From: Candidatus Cloacimonadota bacterium
GTDB lineage: Bacteria; Cloacimonadota; Cloacimonadia; Cloacimonadales; Cloacimonadaceae
Length of the DNA stretch: 20,723 nt
Direction: 5' to 3'
Assembly (NCBI GenBank): GCA_028681035.1
Contig: JAQUJJ010000059.1
Span: 1 to 20,723 of the forward strand
Shown here: in pieces, positions 5,901-15,029 of the stretch
How the letters are laid out: each line of letters opens with the position of its first letter
Numbering within the stretch: position 1 is the stretch's first letter
Program-made: the position numbers and the translations under genes
Notes under the pieces: generated by a model
The model's input: the letters and a program-made list of their open reading frames with translations, nothing else
The model's database searches: none
What the model was told of the DNA's origin: nothing

Positions 5901-6737
5901 ATGAGTAAGAATAAAAAATTTCAGGTTATGAGTACGGAAGTGACGGTTAATACAGTACAGGAAAATGACTATATTTCTTTAACCGATATTGCCCGATACA
6001 AAAATCAGGATCGATCAGATGACCTTGTTCGAAACTGGCTCCGCAATCGCAATACTATAGAGTTTCTGGGCATTTGGGAGACCTTAAATAATCCTGATTT
6101 TAATTCCGTCGAATTCGACGGGTTTAGAATTAGTGCAGGATTGAACAGCTTTTCTCTGACACCGAAACAATGGAAACAAAAGACTGCGGCTATTGGCATA
6201 GTATCCAAAGCTGGGCGCTACGGCGGAACTTATGCCCATAAAGATATCGCCTTTGAATTTGCTTCATGGATTTCGGTTGAATTTAAACTCTATCTTATAA
6301 AAGAGTTTCAGCGTCTGAAAGATGAAGAACAAAAACAACTCGGCTGGGACATCCGCCGCAATCTGACAAAAATCAACTACCACATTCATACCGATGCAAT
6401 CAAAGAACATCTGATACCTCCTGAGTTGACTAAAACGCAGATAAATATGATCTATGCCGCCGAGGCCGACATCCTGAACATGGCACTATTCGGTAAGACT
6501 GCTCAGGAATGGCGTGCCGAAAACCCGGGCGAGAAAGGTAATATCCGTGACTTTGCGAATGTCACTCAGTTGGTATGCCTCTCTAATCTGGAGAGTCTCA
6601 ACTCGCATTTCATTCAGGAAGGCATTAATCAGTCCGAACGCTTGCGCAAATTGAATCAGATTGCCATTCATCAAATGAAACTGCTGTTTGAAAACAGGTC
6701 AATTAAAAAGCTTGAGAGTGGGGAGAATAATGAATAG
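5901..6737 (+). CDS. KilA-N domain protein
   Basis: This 278-aa protein carries a KilA-N domain at about residues 22-142: NDYISLTDIARYKN, then VRNWLRNRNTIEFLGIWE, and GRYGGTYAHKDIAFEFASWI followed by a helical linker. KilA-N is a DNA-binding module common in phages and in cargo genes of type I restriction loci; its role there is not established. The C-terminal half is helical (IPPELTKTQINMIYAAEADI, then LNMALFGKTAQEWR), resembling KilA-N/ORF6N-type accessory proteins. A strong GAGGAGG (5889-5895) precedes the ATG. It sits 21 bp after hsdM, and its TAG stop lies inside a heptamer array. I infer an accessory regulator or DNA-binding factor; the function is unknown. Confidence 0.85.
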   Translation: MSKNKKFQVMSTEVTVNTVQENDYISLTDIARYKNQDRSDDLVRNWLRNRNTIEFLGIWETLNNPDFNSVEFDGFRISAGLNSFSLTPKQWKQKTAAIGIVSKAGRYGGTYAHKDIAFEFASWISVEFKLYLIKEFQRLKDEEQKQLGWDIRRNLTKINYHIHTDAIKEHLIPPELTKTQINMIYAAEADILNMALFGKTAQEWRAENPGEKGNIRDFANVTQLVCLSNLESLNSHFIQEGINQSERLRKLNQIAIHQMKLLFENRSIKKLESGENNE

Positions 6738-6752
6738 GGAATTCAGAATTGA
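6725..6752 (+). repeat. Heptamer array between KilA-N and RhuM genes (4 units)
   Basis: GAATAAT-GAATAGG-GAATTCA-GAATTGA in exact 7-bp register. The TAG stop of the KilA-N gene (6735-6737) is within unit 2. Two degenerate units continue up to the RhuM ATG. Confidence 0.75.
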
Positions 6753-6766
6753 GAGCGGAGAACGCT

Positions 6767-7816
6767 ATGAGTGACGAAAAACGAAACAGGAAAATCACAC
6801 CCAAAGATCAACTTACTGAGTTTCTTCTTTACACTTCTCCCGAAGGAGATATTAAAGTAGAGGTTTTTCTCGCTGATGAAACTATCTGGCTGCCTCAGAA
6901 GAGGATAGCGGAGCTCTTTGGTGTTGGCATTCCAGCTGTTTCGAAACACCTGGATAACATATATGAATCCGGCGAACTTGATAAGGATGCAACTATTTCC
7001 ATTTTGGAAACAGTTCAACAGGAGGGCACCCGTCAGGTAAAACGAAAACTGGAATATTACAACCTCGATGCAATCATCTCCGTTGGTTATCGAGTAAATT
7101 CATCACGCGCCACCCAATTCAGAATCTGGGCAACTCGTTTACTGAAAGAGTATATCATTAAAGGGTTTACGTTAGATGATGAGCGACTTAAAAATGGCCG
7201 ATTTTTTGGAAAAGATTACTTTCAAGAGCTGATTGAAAGGGTGCGGTCCATCAGGGCCAGCGAACGACGGATATACCAGAAGATCACCGACATATTTGCC
7301 GAATGCAGCATTGATTATGACCCGAAATCTGAAACAACCAAGCTGTTCTATGCCCATGTGCAGGATAAATTCCATTTTGCAATAACTGGACATACTGCTG
7401 CTGAGATTGTTTTCAATAATGCTGACTGTTCAATGCCCTTGATGGGAATGAAAACCTATAAAAATGCACCTGACGGCAGAGTTCTAAAATCCGATGTAAC
7501 GGTGGCCAAGAATTATCTGGTTGAAGATGAAATCAAAATGCTGGAACGTACGGTGTCAGCTTTCTTTGATTATATTGAGATGCTACTCACACGTAGAACT
7601 GAACTGACAATGGAAAGCTTTTCGGAGTGCGTGAATAAGTTCCTTGATTTCAATGAATATAAGATTCTGGATGGATTCGGGTCCGTCTCAAGAAAAGACG
7701 CAGATGACAAAGCTCATGCGGAATATGACATATTCAACAAAAATCAGATAAAAGAATCTGATTTTGACAGGATGGTCAAAAAGTTGCCGCAAAAGAGTGA
7801 TCCTGGCGAACAATGA
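6767..7816 (+). CDS. rhuM: RhuM-family virulence-type protein
   Basis: This 349-aa protein matches the RhuM family throughout. It has an N-terminal winged-helix-like region (TIWLPQKRIAELFGVGIPAV, then SKHLDNIYESGEL). The signature YYNLDAIISVGYRVNSSRAT-QFRIWAT follows at about 105-130, then LLKEYIIKGFTLDDERLKNG. The C-terminus resembles a Fic/DOC-related fold seen in some members (TKLFYAHVQDKFHFAITGHT, then AAEIVFNNAD). The RhuM name comes from a Salmonella island gene; the molecular function is unproven, but these genes commonly lie inside type I restriction operons. I chose ATG 6767 over the TTG at 6749 because CGGAG lies at proper spacing and the earlier codons are repeat sequence. Confidence 0.88.
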   Translation: MSDEKRNRKITPKDQLTEFLLYTSPEGDIKVEVFLADETIWLPQKRIAELFGVGIPAVSKHLDNIYESGELDKDATISILETVQQEGTRQVKRKLEYYNLDAIISVGYRVNSSRATQFRIWATRLLKEYIIKGFTLDDERLKNGRFFGKDYFQELIERVRSIRASERRIYQKITDIFAECSIDYDPKSETTKLFYAHVQDKFHFAITGHTAAEIVFNNADCSMPLMGMKTYKNAPDGRVLKSDVTVAKNYLVEDEIKMLERTVSAFFDYIEMLLTRRTELTMESFSECVNKFLDFNEYKILDGFGSVSRKDADDKAHAEYDIFNKNQIKESDFDRMVKKLPQKSDPGEQ

Positions 7817-7828
7817 GTGACAAATAAT

Positions 7829-7842
7829 GAATAGGGAATTGA
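7829..7842 (+). repeat. Heptamer pair after rhuM (2 units)
   Basis: GAATAGG-GAATTGA, in register, in the 43-bp gap between rhuM and the 1258-aa gene. Confidence 0.6.
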
Positions 7843-7859
7843 CATTTTGGAGATAGTTT

Positions 7860-10800
7860 ATGAAATGGATTAACACAACAGATTTATCAAATTGGGCGAT
7901 AACACGTGAGGCTCAGGGGTTACTGCCCCACGTTATCCGAATGCTTATACAGGCCTCATGCGAGCCAATGAATATAAGGTTCCCATCCGGTGATGCTATC
8001 TGGGTGCCTGGATATGATGGAGTGTTGGAGGTTGAAGAAGGCGCATTATATATTCCTGAAGGCAAATCCTGTTGGGAGTGTGGTTGCGATTCCAATCCAA
8101 AAAACAAGGCCAATGAGGATTATAAGAAACGAAATGCGAGTCCTTTGGGTGTTGACCAAAAAGAAGTGGAGTTTGTTTTTGTAACCCCGAGAGTATTTGC
8201 TGGAAAGAATGAGTGGTGTGAGGAAAAGAACAAAGAAGGTATATGGAAAACCGTAAGATGCGTAGATGCTGTCGATCTGGAAAACTGGCTTGAGTTAAAT
8301 CCGGGTGTTGCAGTTTGGCTTGCCGAAAAAATGGATATATTTACAGAGGGAGCAGTCGCCGCAGATCACTGCTATAGCGAATGGAAGTCCATATCAGATC
8401 CACCAATCAATATTAATATTGTTTTGTCTGGCAGAGCAGAAGCTCAATCAAAAGTTGAAGAGTGGTTATCCTGTGATCCATCTACAATATTTGTCCAAGC
8501 TCCGACTAAAGATGAATCGATGTTATTCCTGATAGCTACAGCGGTTCAACAAACACCAGATAAACTTCAGGACTTTTTCTCCAGAGCTGTAATAGTAAAA
8601 TCTGAAGCTGCTTTACAAAGATTATGTTTATGCAAAAATAGTATAATATTTATAATTGATTTTGAATGCAATGGCAGTGCTTTTTCACACACGAAAACAA
8701 AGGGCCACAGTATCTATGTTCCTCTTGATCCCACAAATACAATTAATGACAAAAGATTAACATTGCCGCGACTGAATGTGGACGGATTCATTAAAGCATT
8801 AGAGAAGAGCGGATATTCTCATGACGAAGCTTGGACACTTAACAGAGAAACAGGACGCAGTTTATCAGCATTGACTCGCAGGCTTGCACCAGCTTTGCGT
8901 CAACCCGAATGGGCAAAGAGCCCACAAGCGGAAGAGATGATACCGATCATGCTTGCAGAAAAGTGGAATGAGTCAAAGGAGGGCGACAAACGTATTATTT
9001 CAGAACTGGCTGATTGTGATTATTCCTTAATTGAACGGTTGTACAACAGAACCATGCTCCTGCCGGAATCTCCACTTTGTAAGATTGCCGATCAAATTCG
9101 GTTACTGTCTCCAGTTGATGCATGGTGCGCTATTTCACCATGTATGGTGCAAAGTGACTTTGATAAGTTCAAGCGTATCTTTCTAGAGGTAATGGGCAAA
9201 AGAGACCCCAGTCTTGATTTAGAACCGGGCAAACGCTGTTATGCAAATATCTATCACAAAGAAAGTGACTTTTCACAGAACTTAAAGATTGGCTTATGCC
9301 AGACATTAATTCTAATTGCAACTCGTGGGCGTTCACTGTGTTTGTCTGAACCGCAATCCTGGGTTGATAGTGTTGTGCGTGAACTGCTGCATGATGCGAG
9401 TGCGGACCGTTGGCTGTCTCTTTCTTGTTTTATGATTTTAATAGCAGAAGCATCCCCCTGCCAATATATGGAAGCAATAAATCAATCACTCTCCAAAGAA
9501 AAACCAGAAATAGCAGCTCTTTTTGAAGATACAACCGGTGCAATGTTTTCAAGATGCTACTATGCTGATGTATTATGGGGATTGGAACTCCTTGCATGGG
9601 ACCCCAATCACCTGAGGGATGTTAGCTTAATACTTGCGAAACTGTCACACTTAAAAACAAACTCTCACTTTTCTAATTCCCCCGCAGGAAGCCTTCGAGA
9701 CATTTTTATTCTATGGAGTCCTCAGACTTCGGCGGACTTCGGAATGCGACAAAGTTTAATCGAAATGCTGATAGACCAAGAACCTGAAGTTGCGTGGCCA
9801 CTTCTATTGAAACTTATTCCAGGCAGCATGGGTTTTCAGACTCCGAACTTCAAGCCCCGCTGGCGCGAACTGAATGCAACTGAGACAGTTTTAACACATA
9901 GAGACATATTTGAACATTCAATGGAAATAATTGATTTACTCTTAATCCATGTAAGTGTGGACTGTCATCGATGGAGTGAACTAATTGAAAAGGCGTTTAG
10001 GTTTCCAGCTTGCCTTGAAAAAGTAATCACAGTTTTAGAAGATCGAGTAAACAAACTTTCTGATGCTGATCATATATTAGCCGATCAAATTAGAAAGACA
10101 GTCAGTTTTCACAGATTGCACAATAAAGCCGATTGGGTTGCCGAAGGAAATTTACTAGATCGGTTAGAAACAATCCACAACGCACTTATTCCTGATGAAA
10201 TTTTTGAAAAACATTACTGGCTATTCAATGATCACAGGCCGAGCTTCCTTGATGTTATACCTTTCAAAAAAGGAGACAACAGTAGACATAAAGCACAAGA
10301 GATACGAATTGCAGAAGAACGGCGCAAAGCGGTAGATTTGATATATGGAACAAAGGGAATACAGGGCGTTATAGATTTTGCATGTAATGTTGAACTTCCT
10401 CTGTATGCAGGTCATTCGCTTTCGGAGATAGCGATTACATTGAAAGAAGAGCAATTATTACTTAATGGGCTAACGGACAGAAATGATAAATTTCGTAACT
10501 TAACAAGAGGTTACCTAAGATTAAAATCATGGAACGATCAAGACTGGTTAACCGACAAACTCCAATATTTAAAAACGGTTTCTTGGAAATCAGAAAAAAA
10601 TGCTGAATTCTTACTGGACTTACGTGAGAACATGGATCTTTACAAGGAAGTCGAGACATATCCCAAAGAAATTCAGACATATTACTGGAACAAATCATTG
10701 GGAATAAGTCCGCAAGATGACAAAGATACCTGCGAATATGTTGTACGCAAGCTTCTTGAATGTAACCGAACTGAGGATGCAATAAGGGCCACAGAAGATT

Positions 10801-11636
10801 GTCGAGAGTGCGCTTCTACAAAATTAATCTACGATGTTCTATTTTATTCATTAGAGCATCCGCCAAACACAAATCACAGTGGTTATTTACACGGATACGA
10901 AATACAAGAGCTGTTTAATGAATTAAATACACGTGAAGATATCCAAAAAGAAAATTTGATTCAGCTGGAGTGGTACTATCTAGATTATTTGACAGGAGGT
11001 GCGGCAGAAAAGACCCCTGATAATTTATGCAAGGAACTCGCATCAAAACCTGAATTCTTTGCAGAAATCATTAGATATGGATTTCGTTCAGCAAATGAAA
11101 ACCAGAGCGAAGAATCTGAAGTAAATCAAAAGAAACAATTTTTAGCCAGAAATGCGTGGACACTTTTTAGGGCGTGGAACATTACACCAGGCACTGATCT
11201 TAAAACAGGTAAAGTTGACCTAATCAAACTACGTGACTGGATCCATAAAGCTCGAGAGGAGTGTCTAAAAACTGGCCATTTAGGGCCTTGCGATTCTCAT
11301 GTTGGACAAATTCTTGCAAAGGCACCTTTCCCCACGAAAGAAGATGAAATCTGGCCACCGGAGTATGTTTGTGAAATCATAGAATCATACGATGGAGAAC
11401 GAATGACCCAGAGCTTCATGACTCAGATTAGAAACAACCGTGGAGTTGTCACACGAGCTTGTTTTGAAGGAGGCGTCCAGGAACGCGACTTAATCAAGAA
11501 ATATTCTGATTGGGCCGATGCTCTTGCCATTTGTTATCCACGCACATCAAAATGCTTAAAAGTTATAGCTGATAGTTACAAGAAGGAAGCGAAATGGGTT
11601 GACGATGAAGCGGAGCTTAGAAGTTTTGAAGGGTGA
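7860..11636 (+). CDS. 1258-aa protein with nuclease-like N-terminus and helical-repeat body (candidate defence effector)
   Basis: Large soluble protein with a visible GGAG site 7 bp before its ATG and clearly AT-rich codon use. Residues ~15-155 resemble a PD-(D/E)xK-type domain: GYDG with D53, then E73 in CWECG, a KNKANEDYKKR helix, VEFVFVTPR strand and a DAVDLENWLEL segment. The usual ExK lysine is not in place, so a migrated lysine (81-90) would be needed for activity. Residues ~185-330 look like a degenerate P-loop domain (IFVQAPTKDESMLFLI, IIFIIDFEC) without GK[ST]. The remaining ~900 residues are helical. The last ~65 carry a distinctive pattern (NNRGVVTRACFEGG-QERDLIKKY-DWADAL, then YPRTSKCLKVIADSYKKEA) that I believe recurs at the end of other large bacterial proteins of this type. 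No membrane segment. Function is inferred from context: effector partner of the KAP ATPase. Confidence 0.7.
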   Translation: MKWINTTDLSNWAITREAQGLLPHVIRMLIQASCEPMNIRFPSGDAIWVPGYDGVLEVEEGALYIPEGKSCWECGCDSNPKNKANEDYKKRNASPLGVDQKEVEFVFVTPRVFAGKNEWCEEKNKEGIWKTVRCVDAVDLENWLELNPGVAVWLAEKMDIFTEGAVAADHCYSEWKSISDPPININIVLSGRAEAQSKVEEWLSCDPSTIFVQAPTKDESMLFLIATAVQQTPDKLQDFFSRAVIVKSEAALQRLCLCKNSIIFIIDFECNGSAFSHTKTKGHSIYVPLDPTNTINDKRLTLPRLNVDGFIKALEKSGYSHDEAWTLNRETGRSLSALTRRLAPALRQPEWAKSPQAEEMIPIMLAEKWNESKEGDKRIISELADCDYSLIERLYNRTMLLPESPLCKIADQIRLLSPVDAWCAISPCMVQSDFDKFKRIFLEVMGKRDPSLDLEPGKRCYANIYHKESDFSQNLKIGLCQTLILIATRGRSLCLSEPQSWVDSVVRELLHDASADRWLSLSCFMILIAEASPCQYMEAINQSLSKEKPEIAALFEDTTGAMFSRCYYADVLWGLELLAWDPNHLRDVSLILAKLSHLKTNSHFSNSPAGSLRDIFILWSPQTSADFGMRQSLIEMLIDQEPEVAWPLLLKLIPGSMGFQTPNFKPRWRELNATETVLTHRDIFEHSMEIIDLLLIHVSVDCHRWSELIEKAFRFPACLEKVITVLEDRVNKLSDADHILADQIRKTVSFHRLHNKADWVAEGNLLDRLETIHNALIPDEIFEKHYWLFNDHRPSFLDVIPFKKGDNSRHKAQEIRIAEERRKAVDLIYGTKGIQGVIDFACNVELPLYAGHSLSEIAITLKEEQLLLNGLTDRNDKFRNLTRGYLRLKSWNDQDWLTDKLQYLKTVSWKSEKNAEFLLDLRENMDLYKEVETYPKEIQTYYWNKSLGISPQDDKDTCEYVVRKLLECNRTEDAIRATEDCRECASTKLIYDVLFYSLEHPPNTNHSGYLHGYEIQELFNELNTREDIQKENLIQLEWYYLDYLTGGAAEKTPDNLCKELASKPEFFAEIIRYGFRSANENQSEESEVNQKKQFLARNAWTLFRAWNITPGTDLKTGKVDLIKLRDWIHKAREECLKTGHLGPCDSHVGQILAKAPFPTKEDEIWPPEYVCEIIESYDGERMTQSFMTQIRNNRGVVTRACFEGGVQERDLIKKYSDWADALAICYPRTSKCLKVIADSYKKEAKWVDDEAELRSFEG

Positions 11637-11667
11637 CGAATTGCCTAAAGGTGTAATTTGTAATTAT

Positions 11668-11688
11668 GAATTTGGAATAGGGAATCTT
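11668..11688 (+). repeat. Heptamer array between the 1258-aa and KAP genes (3 units)
   Basis: GAATTTG-GAATAGG-GAATCTT in register, in the 90-bp gap before the KAP gene. Confidence 0.6.
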
Positions 11689-11726
11689 GGGCTGGAAAAC
11701 TGGAATTTATTATGGGGAGAACCGAA

Positions 11727-14700
11727 ATGACAAATAAAAAAACAGATAAGGGATTAAAGCTTCTAAATGATAGCGTTTATGATCAAGCAAAAGACAAAGA
11801 CGCTTTTGATCATAATGTTTATGCAAAACTTTTGGCAAAGATATTTCACCCTCCCTCAGGCAATGATCCCGGTATCTCAGTTGCGCTATTTGGCAAATGG
11901 GGGCAAGGAAAAAGTTCTGTTGTTCAAATGATGGAAGACGAGTTGGCCAAAAACATTAAAGACAACAAAGTAAAAGTCATCTGGTTCAATGCGTGGAAAA
12001 CACGAGGGGATCATGTTCGCAGACAATTGCTTTTATCAATTATCAAAGGAATTGACAGCCCGAAATTTGAACAAATAAGTAAGTTTGTTCAACCCGGAAA
12101 CCCGCTTCAAATAAGAAGTTATGATGTTCAAGACGAAGTAAACAACAAAGCTAAATGGCTAGTAATGGCTCAAAATGAAAAGATTGATGCCATTGCCACT
12201 TGGGCTTTCATTATTGGGGCAATCTCTTTGACTTTATGGATCATATCATTATTTGTAAGCACGTGGTCTGCAAAACTATCCATATTACCTCTGCAAACCT
12301 TTATAGTGTCTACCTTTACATATTTCTGGCGGTATTTCTCTGCAAAAAAAGAAAAAATATTAACTTCAGCGGAACCCGTTTCTGATAGCCAACGGCTTAA
12401 ATATCCCGATCAGTTTCAGCTAGTTTTTGAAGAAGAGCTGGCTGAATACAAGGACAGAGATGGTACACCGATAGTTGTAGTTGTAGATGACCTGGACCGT
12501 TGCGAAGCGGGTACTGTCGTTGAGGCTCTGGCATGCATAAGACAACTTGGAGGAAAACCGCTTTATGAAGAAGAAATAGCAGAATGTCGATTTCTTGTTC
12601 CATGTGATGAAAAACAAGTATTAAGTGCGCTAAAAGATGATGGACATCATAATGGGTATGAGGAAGAAGACCTATTAAGAAAATTCTTCGATGTTATTGT
12701 TCGCATGGATGCTTTATTACCTGATGACATGGTGGCTTACGCCGGAAAATTATCTGAGAGATTTAATGAATTCACAGATGAAGATACTGAATTAATCCAG
12801 GAATTGATCGGAGCAGTGGCACCAAGAAATCCAAGACAGGTGAAGAAATTAATAAACGCTTATATACTTTTCAAAGAAAAAATAAAAATATCTCCATCCC
12901 TATGCTCTTTATGTAACAAAGAAATTTTAAAGCATGTCGAGAACACATCACTATTAGTAATAGCTTTACAAGAAACTCTTCCTGATATCTATCAGAAGCT
13001 AATGGACAATCCTGACGAATTTCAAAAGCTACATGATATTAACGATATTGATAATTCAGAAGATACACAACATTTAAAAAATGCAACACATTTAGAAAAG
13101 AAAGCCGCTAGAATCATTCAAGCATTAGAACCGATTTCTCATCATACATTTAAAAGACTAACAAGAAAAGGAATACCCGAAGCCTTGGCTGGACTAGAAA
13201 ATGGTCCCGAAATTCATGAATCCATACAGTCTGGCGATGAAGAAGCTTTCGAAAAAGAAATCTCCAAAGCTAACGAGATTGACAAAATTGCTTTCTGGCT
13301 AAAACAATATCGCAAATCATGTACTAGCATAGCACAGTTTCGCTATGCGCTTTCCTGCCTCATTAAACCTGAGTCATTATCACCCCAATTAACAGATGTG
13401 ATAAATGATTACATTAAAAGGTTCCAAAAATTCAAAGATGCCATGAAAGGTTATAATAATTTGCTGAAATTAGCCCATATCACAGTTAATCTTGGTCCCT
13501 GCAAAAGGAAAATACACAGCACTGTAATTTCAAATTTCAGAGAATTGAAAACAGATGACGCATTAACTTCCGATGAACTGAAATCTATTTTTATTTTTGG
13601 CGACGACCTTTCGGATTCTGCAGAAAAATTATTTACGCAACATATCTGCCCTATGTTTCATCTTTCATCTACAGAACCTAAAGAGAAACAACATGCTTTG
13701 AAAGTGTTAACTGCATTAAACAACGCACTACCAAAAAATAAACTTCTAAACTTACCTGAACTTGCCACCACAATTGCCAAAGGATCTATGTGGGAAATAT
13801 ATGCCACCAATGCCCCAGATGCAAACAAGGGATTGCATTCCAGTCTTATAAATACATTGATCGGAGACAAAGAGGAAGATTTATCACAACTCGTTGACAT
13901 ACTATTTGAAGGAAATGGTCCTTTGGGGCAGCAAATCGATCTCAAAACGCAATCACAACGAGGAGAACGAGAAGCCATAAGTACTATATCGGCCATATCA
14001 CCAAGACTGCCAAGCGATACTTTGCAAAAAGTATACATCAAACTCAAACCATGGCTGGATATTCAGGCAGATCAACAAAATTTCATGTTTATAGCTAATG
14101 CATTTTCTACACAATGGCCACGATTACCAGAGAAACAAATTAAAGAACTTGCCGCTTTAATGACTGCTCATTGCATAAACAGCAACAAGCCTGAATGGTT
14201 AATTGAATATGTCGAAAGTGCTGATCCAAGTTATGACGAAACAGTTACTTCAGAGCGTGTATTTTGCCAAGCATCATTCAACTACTTGAAACAAAAGCAA
14301 TTAAATCAACCAACGATCAATGCAACATCACAAAACTTCCTTAATACTTTTACAGAAAACTCATGGCCGATAACGGAAGACGCAGACTCAGCACTTGCCA
14401 ATGCTATAAAAACAATTATTGTGAATCCTAGTAGTTGGGAAAGTTGGAGAACATCTCTATGGCCACTTGCTATTTCTACCCCGACAGAAACCGCAGCAGC
14501 CATCTATGAGCAGTTAGCAAACAACAAGATGCCTGGGACATACATCCCATTTGCAGTAGAGGAAATTTGCAGTGGAAAGTTATCTTCATCATTAAAGATG
14601 GCTATGAAGCAGTATTTCTGTTTACATCCTAACACGACTAATGAGGAAAATTTCACATCAATATTTAATGATGAAAATGTTACAGGAGCAGAGCAAGTCA

Positions 14701-15029
14701 TAGAATTGATTATCGATGATTTAGATGCCGCTAAAACAAACCTGGATGAACCACGAATCGTGTTTATTAGCAATAATCTTAAAGGGCTCAAAGAGGACTC
14801 TATCCAGCTTTTCTTTAAGTACATCCGTAGGCAATACTTACAAGAAGCTAATCTCACACAATTCTATACAGGCGTAAAACATGCAGTGGCCGCGGGAAAT
14901 ATCCCCTCTGAAATAAAGGGTTTGATTAAAGAGCGAGCCTTGGAACAATCGGTTAGTCTCACACCAGAGCAGAAAGAGTTAACGACAAAAGCACTCGGCA
15001 AAAACCTCTTCAAAGAAAAAAAAGTATAA
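11727..15029 (+). CDS. KAP-family P-loop NTPase with two transmembrane helices
   Basis: This 1100-aa member of the KAP (Kidins220/ARMS-PifA) NTPase family has Walker A GKWGQGKS (56-63). Two hydrophobic segments follow (about 157-178 and 186-204), inserted between Walker A and Walker B as is typical of KAP proteins. Walker B is VVVVDDLDRC (250-259), with the sensor-like AVAPRNPRQVKKLINAY further on. The long C-terminal region (~400-1100) is helical and unrecognised. KAP ATPases such as PifA, which excludes phage T7, act in membrane-linked phage defence. ATG 11727 was chosen because GGGGAG lies 7 bp upstream; ATG 11712 is in frame but itself overlaps that site. The stop overlaps hsdS (TAATG), so expression is coupled. 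Composition is AT-rich like the preceding gene, suggesting joint acquisition. Confidence 0.88.
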   Translation: MTNKKTDKGLKLLNDSVYDQAKDKDAFDHNVYAKLLAKIFHPPSGNDPGISVALFGKWGQGKSSVVQMMEDELAKNIKDNKVKVIWFNAWKTRGDHVRRQLLLSIIKGIDSPKFEQISKFVQPGNPLQIRSYDVQDEVNNKAKWLVMAQNEKIDAIATWAFIIGAISLTLWIISLFVSTWSAKLSILPLQTFIVSTFTYFWRYFSAKKEKILTSAEPVSDSQRLKYPDQFQLVFEEELAEYKDRDGTPIVVVVDDLDRCEAGTVVEALACIRQLGGKPLYEEEIAECRFLVPCDEKQVLSALKDDGHHNGYEEEDLLRKFFDVIVRMDALLPDDMVAYAGKLSERFNEFTDEDTELIQELIGAVAPRNPRQVKKLINAYILFKEKIKISPSLCSLCNKEILKHVENTSLLVIALQETLPDIYQKLMDNPDEFQKLHDINDIDNSEDTQHLKNATHLEKKAARIIQALEPISHHTFKRLTRKGIPEALAGLENGPEIHESIQSGDEEAFEKEISKANEIDKIAFWLKQYRKSCTSIAQFRYALSCLIKPESLSPQLTDVINDYIKRFQKFKDAMKGYNNLLKLAHITVNLGPCKRKIHSTVISNFRELKTDDALTSDELKSIFIFGDDLSDSAEKLFTQHICPMFHLSSTEPKEKQHALKVLTALNNALPKNKLLNLPELATTIAKGSMWEIYATNAPDANKGLHSSLINTLIGDKEEDLSQLVDILFEGNGPLGQQIDLKTQSQRGEREAISTISAISPRLPSDTLQKVYIKLKPWLDIQADQQNFMFIANAFSTQWPRLPEKQIKELAALMTAHCINSNKPEWLIEYVESADPSYDETVTSERVFCQASFNYLKQKQLNQPTINATSQNFLNTFTENSWPITEDADSALANAIKTIIVNPSSWESWRTSLWPLAISTPTETAAAIYEQLANNKMPGTYIPFAVEEICSGKLSSSLKMAMKQYFCLHPNTTNEENFTSIFNDENVTGAEQVIELIIDDLDAAKTNLDEPRIVFISNNLKGLKEDSIQLFFKYIRRQYLQEANLTQFYTGVKHAVAAGNIPSEIKGLIKERALEQSVSLTPEQKELTTKALGKNLFKEKKV

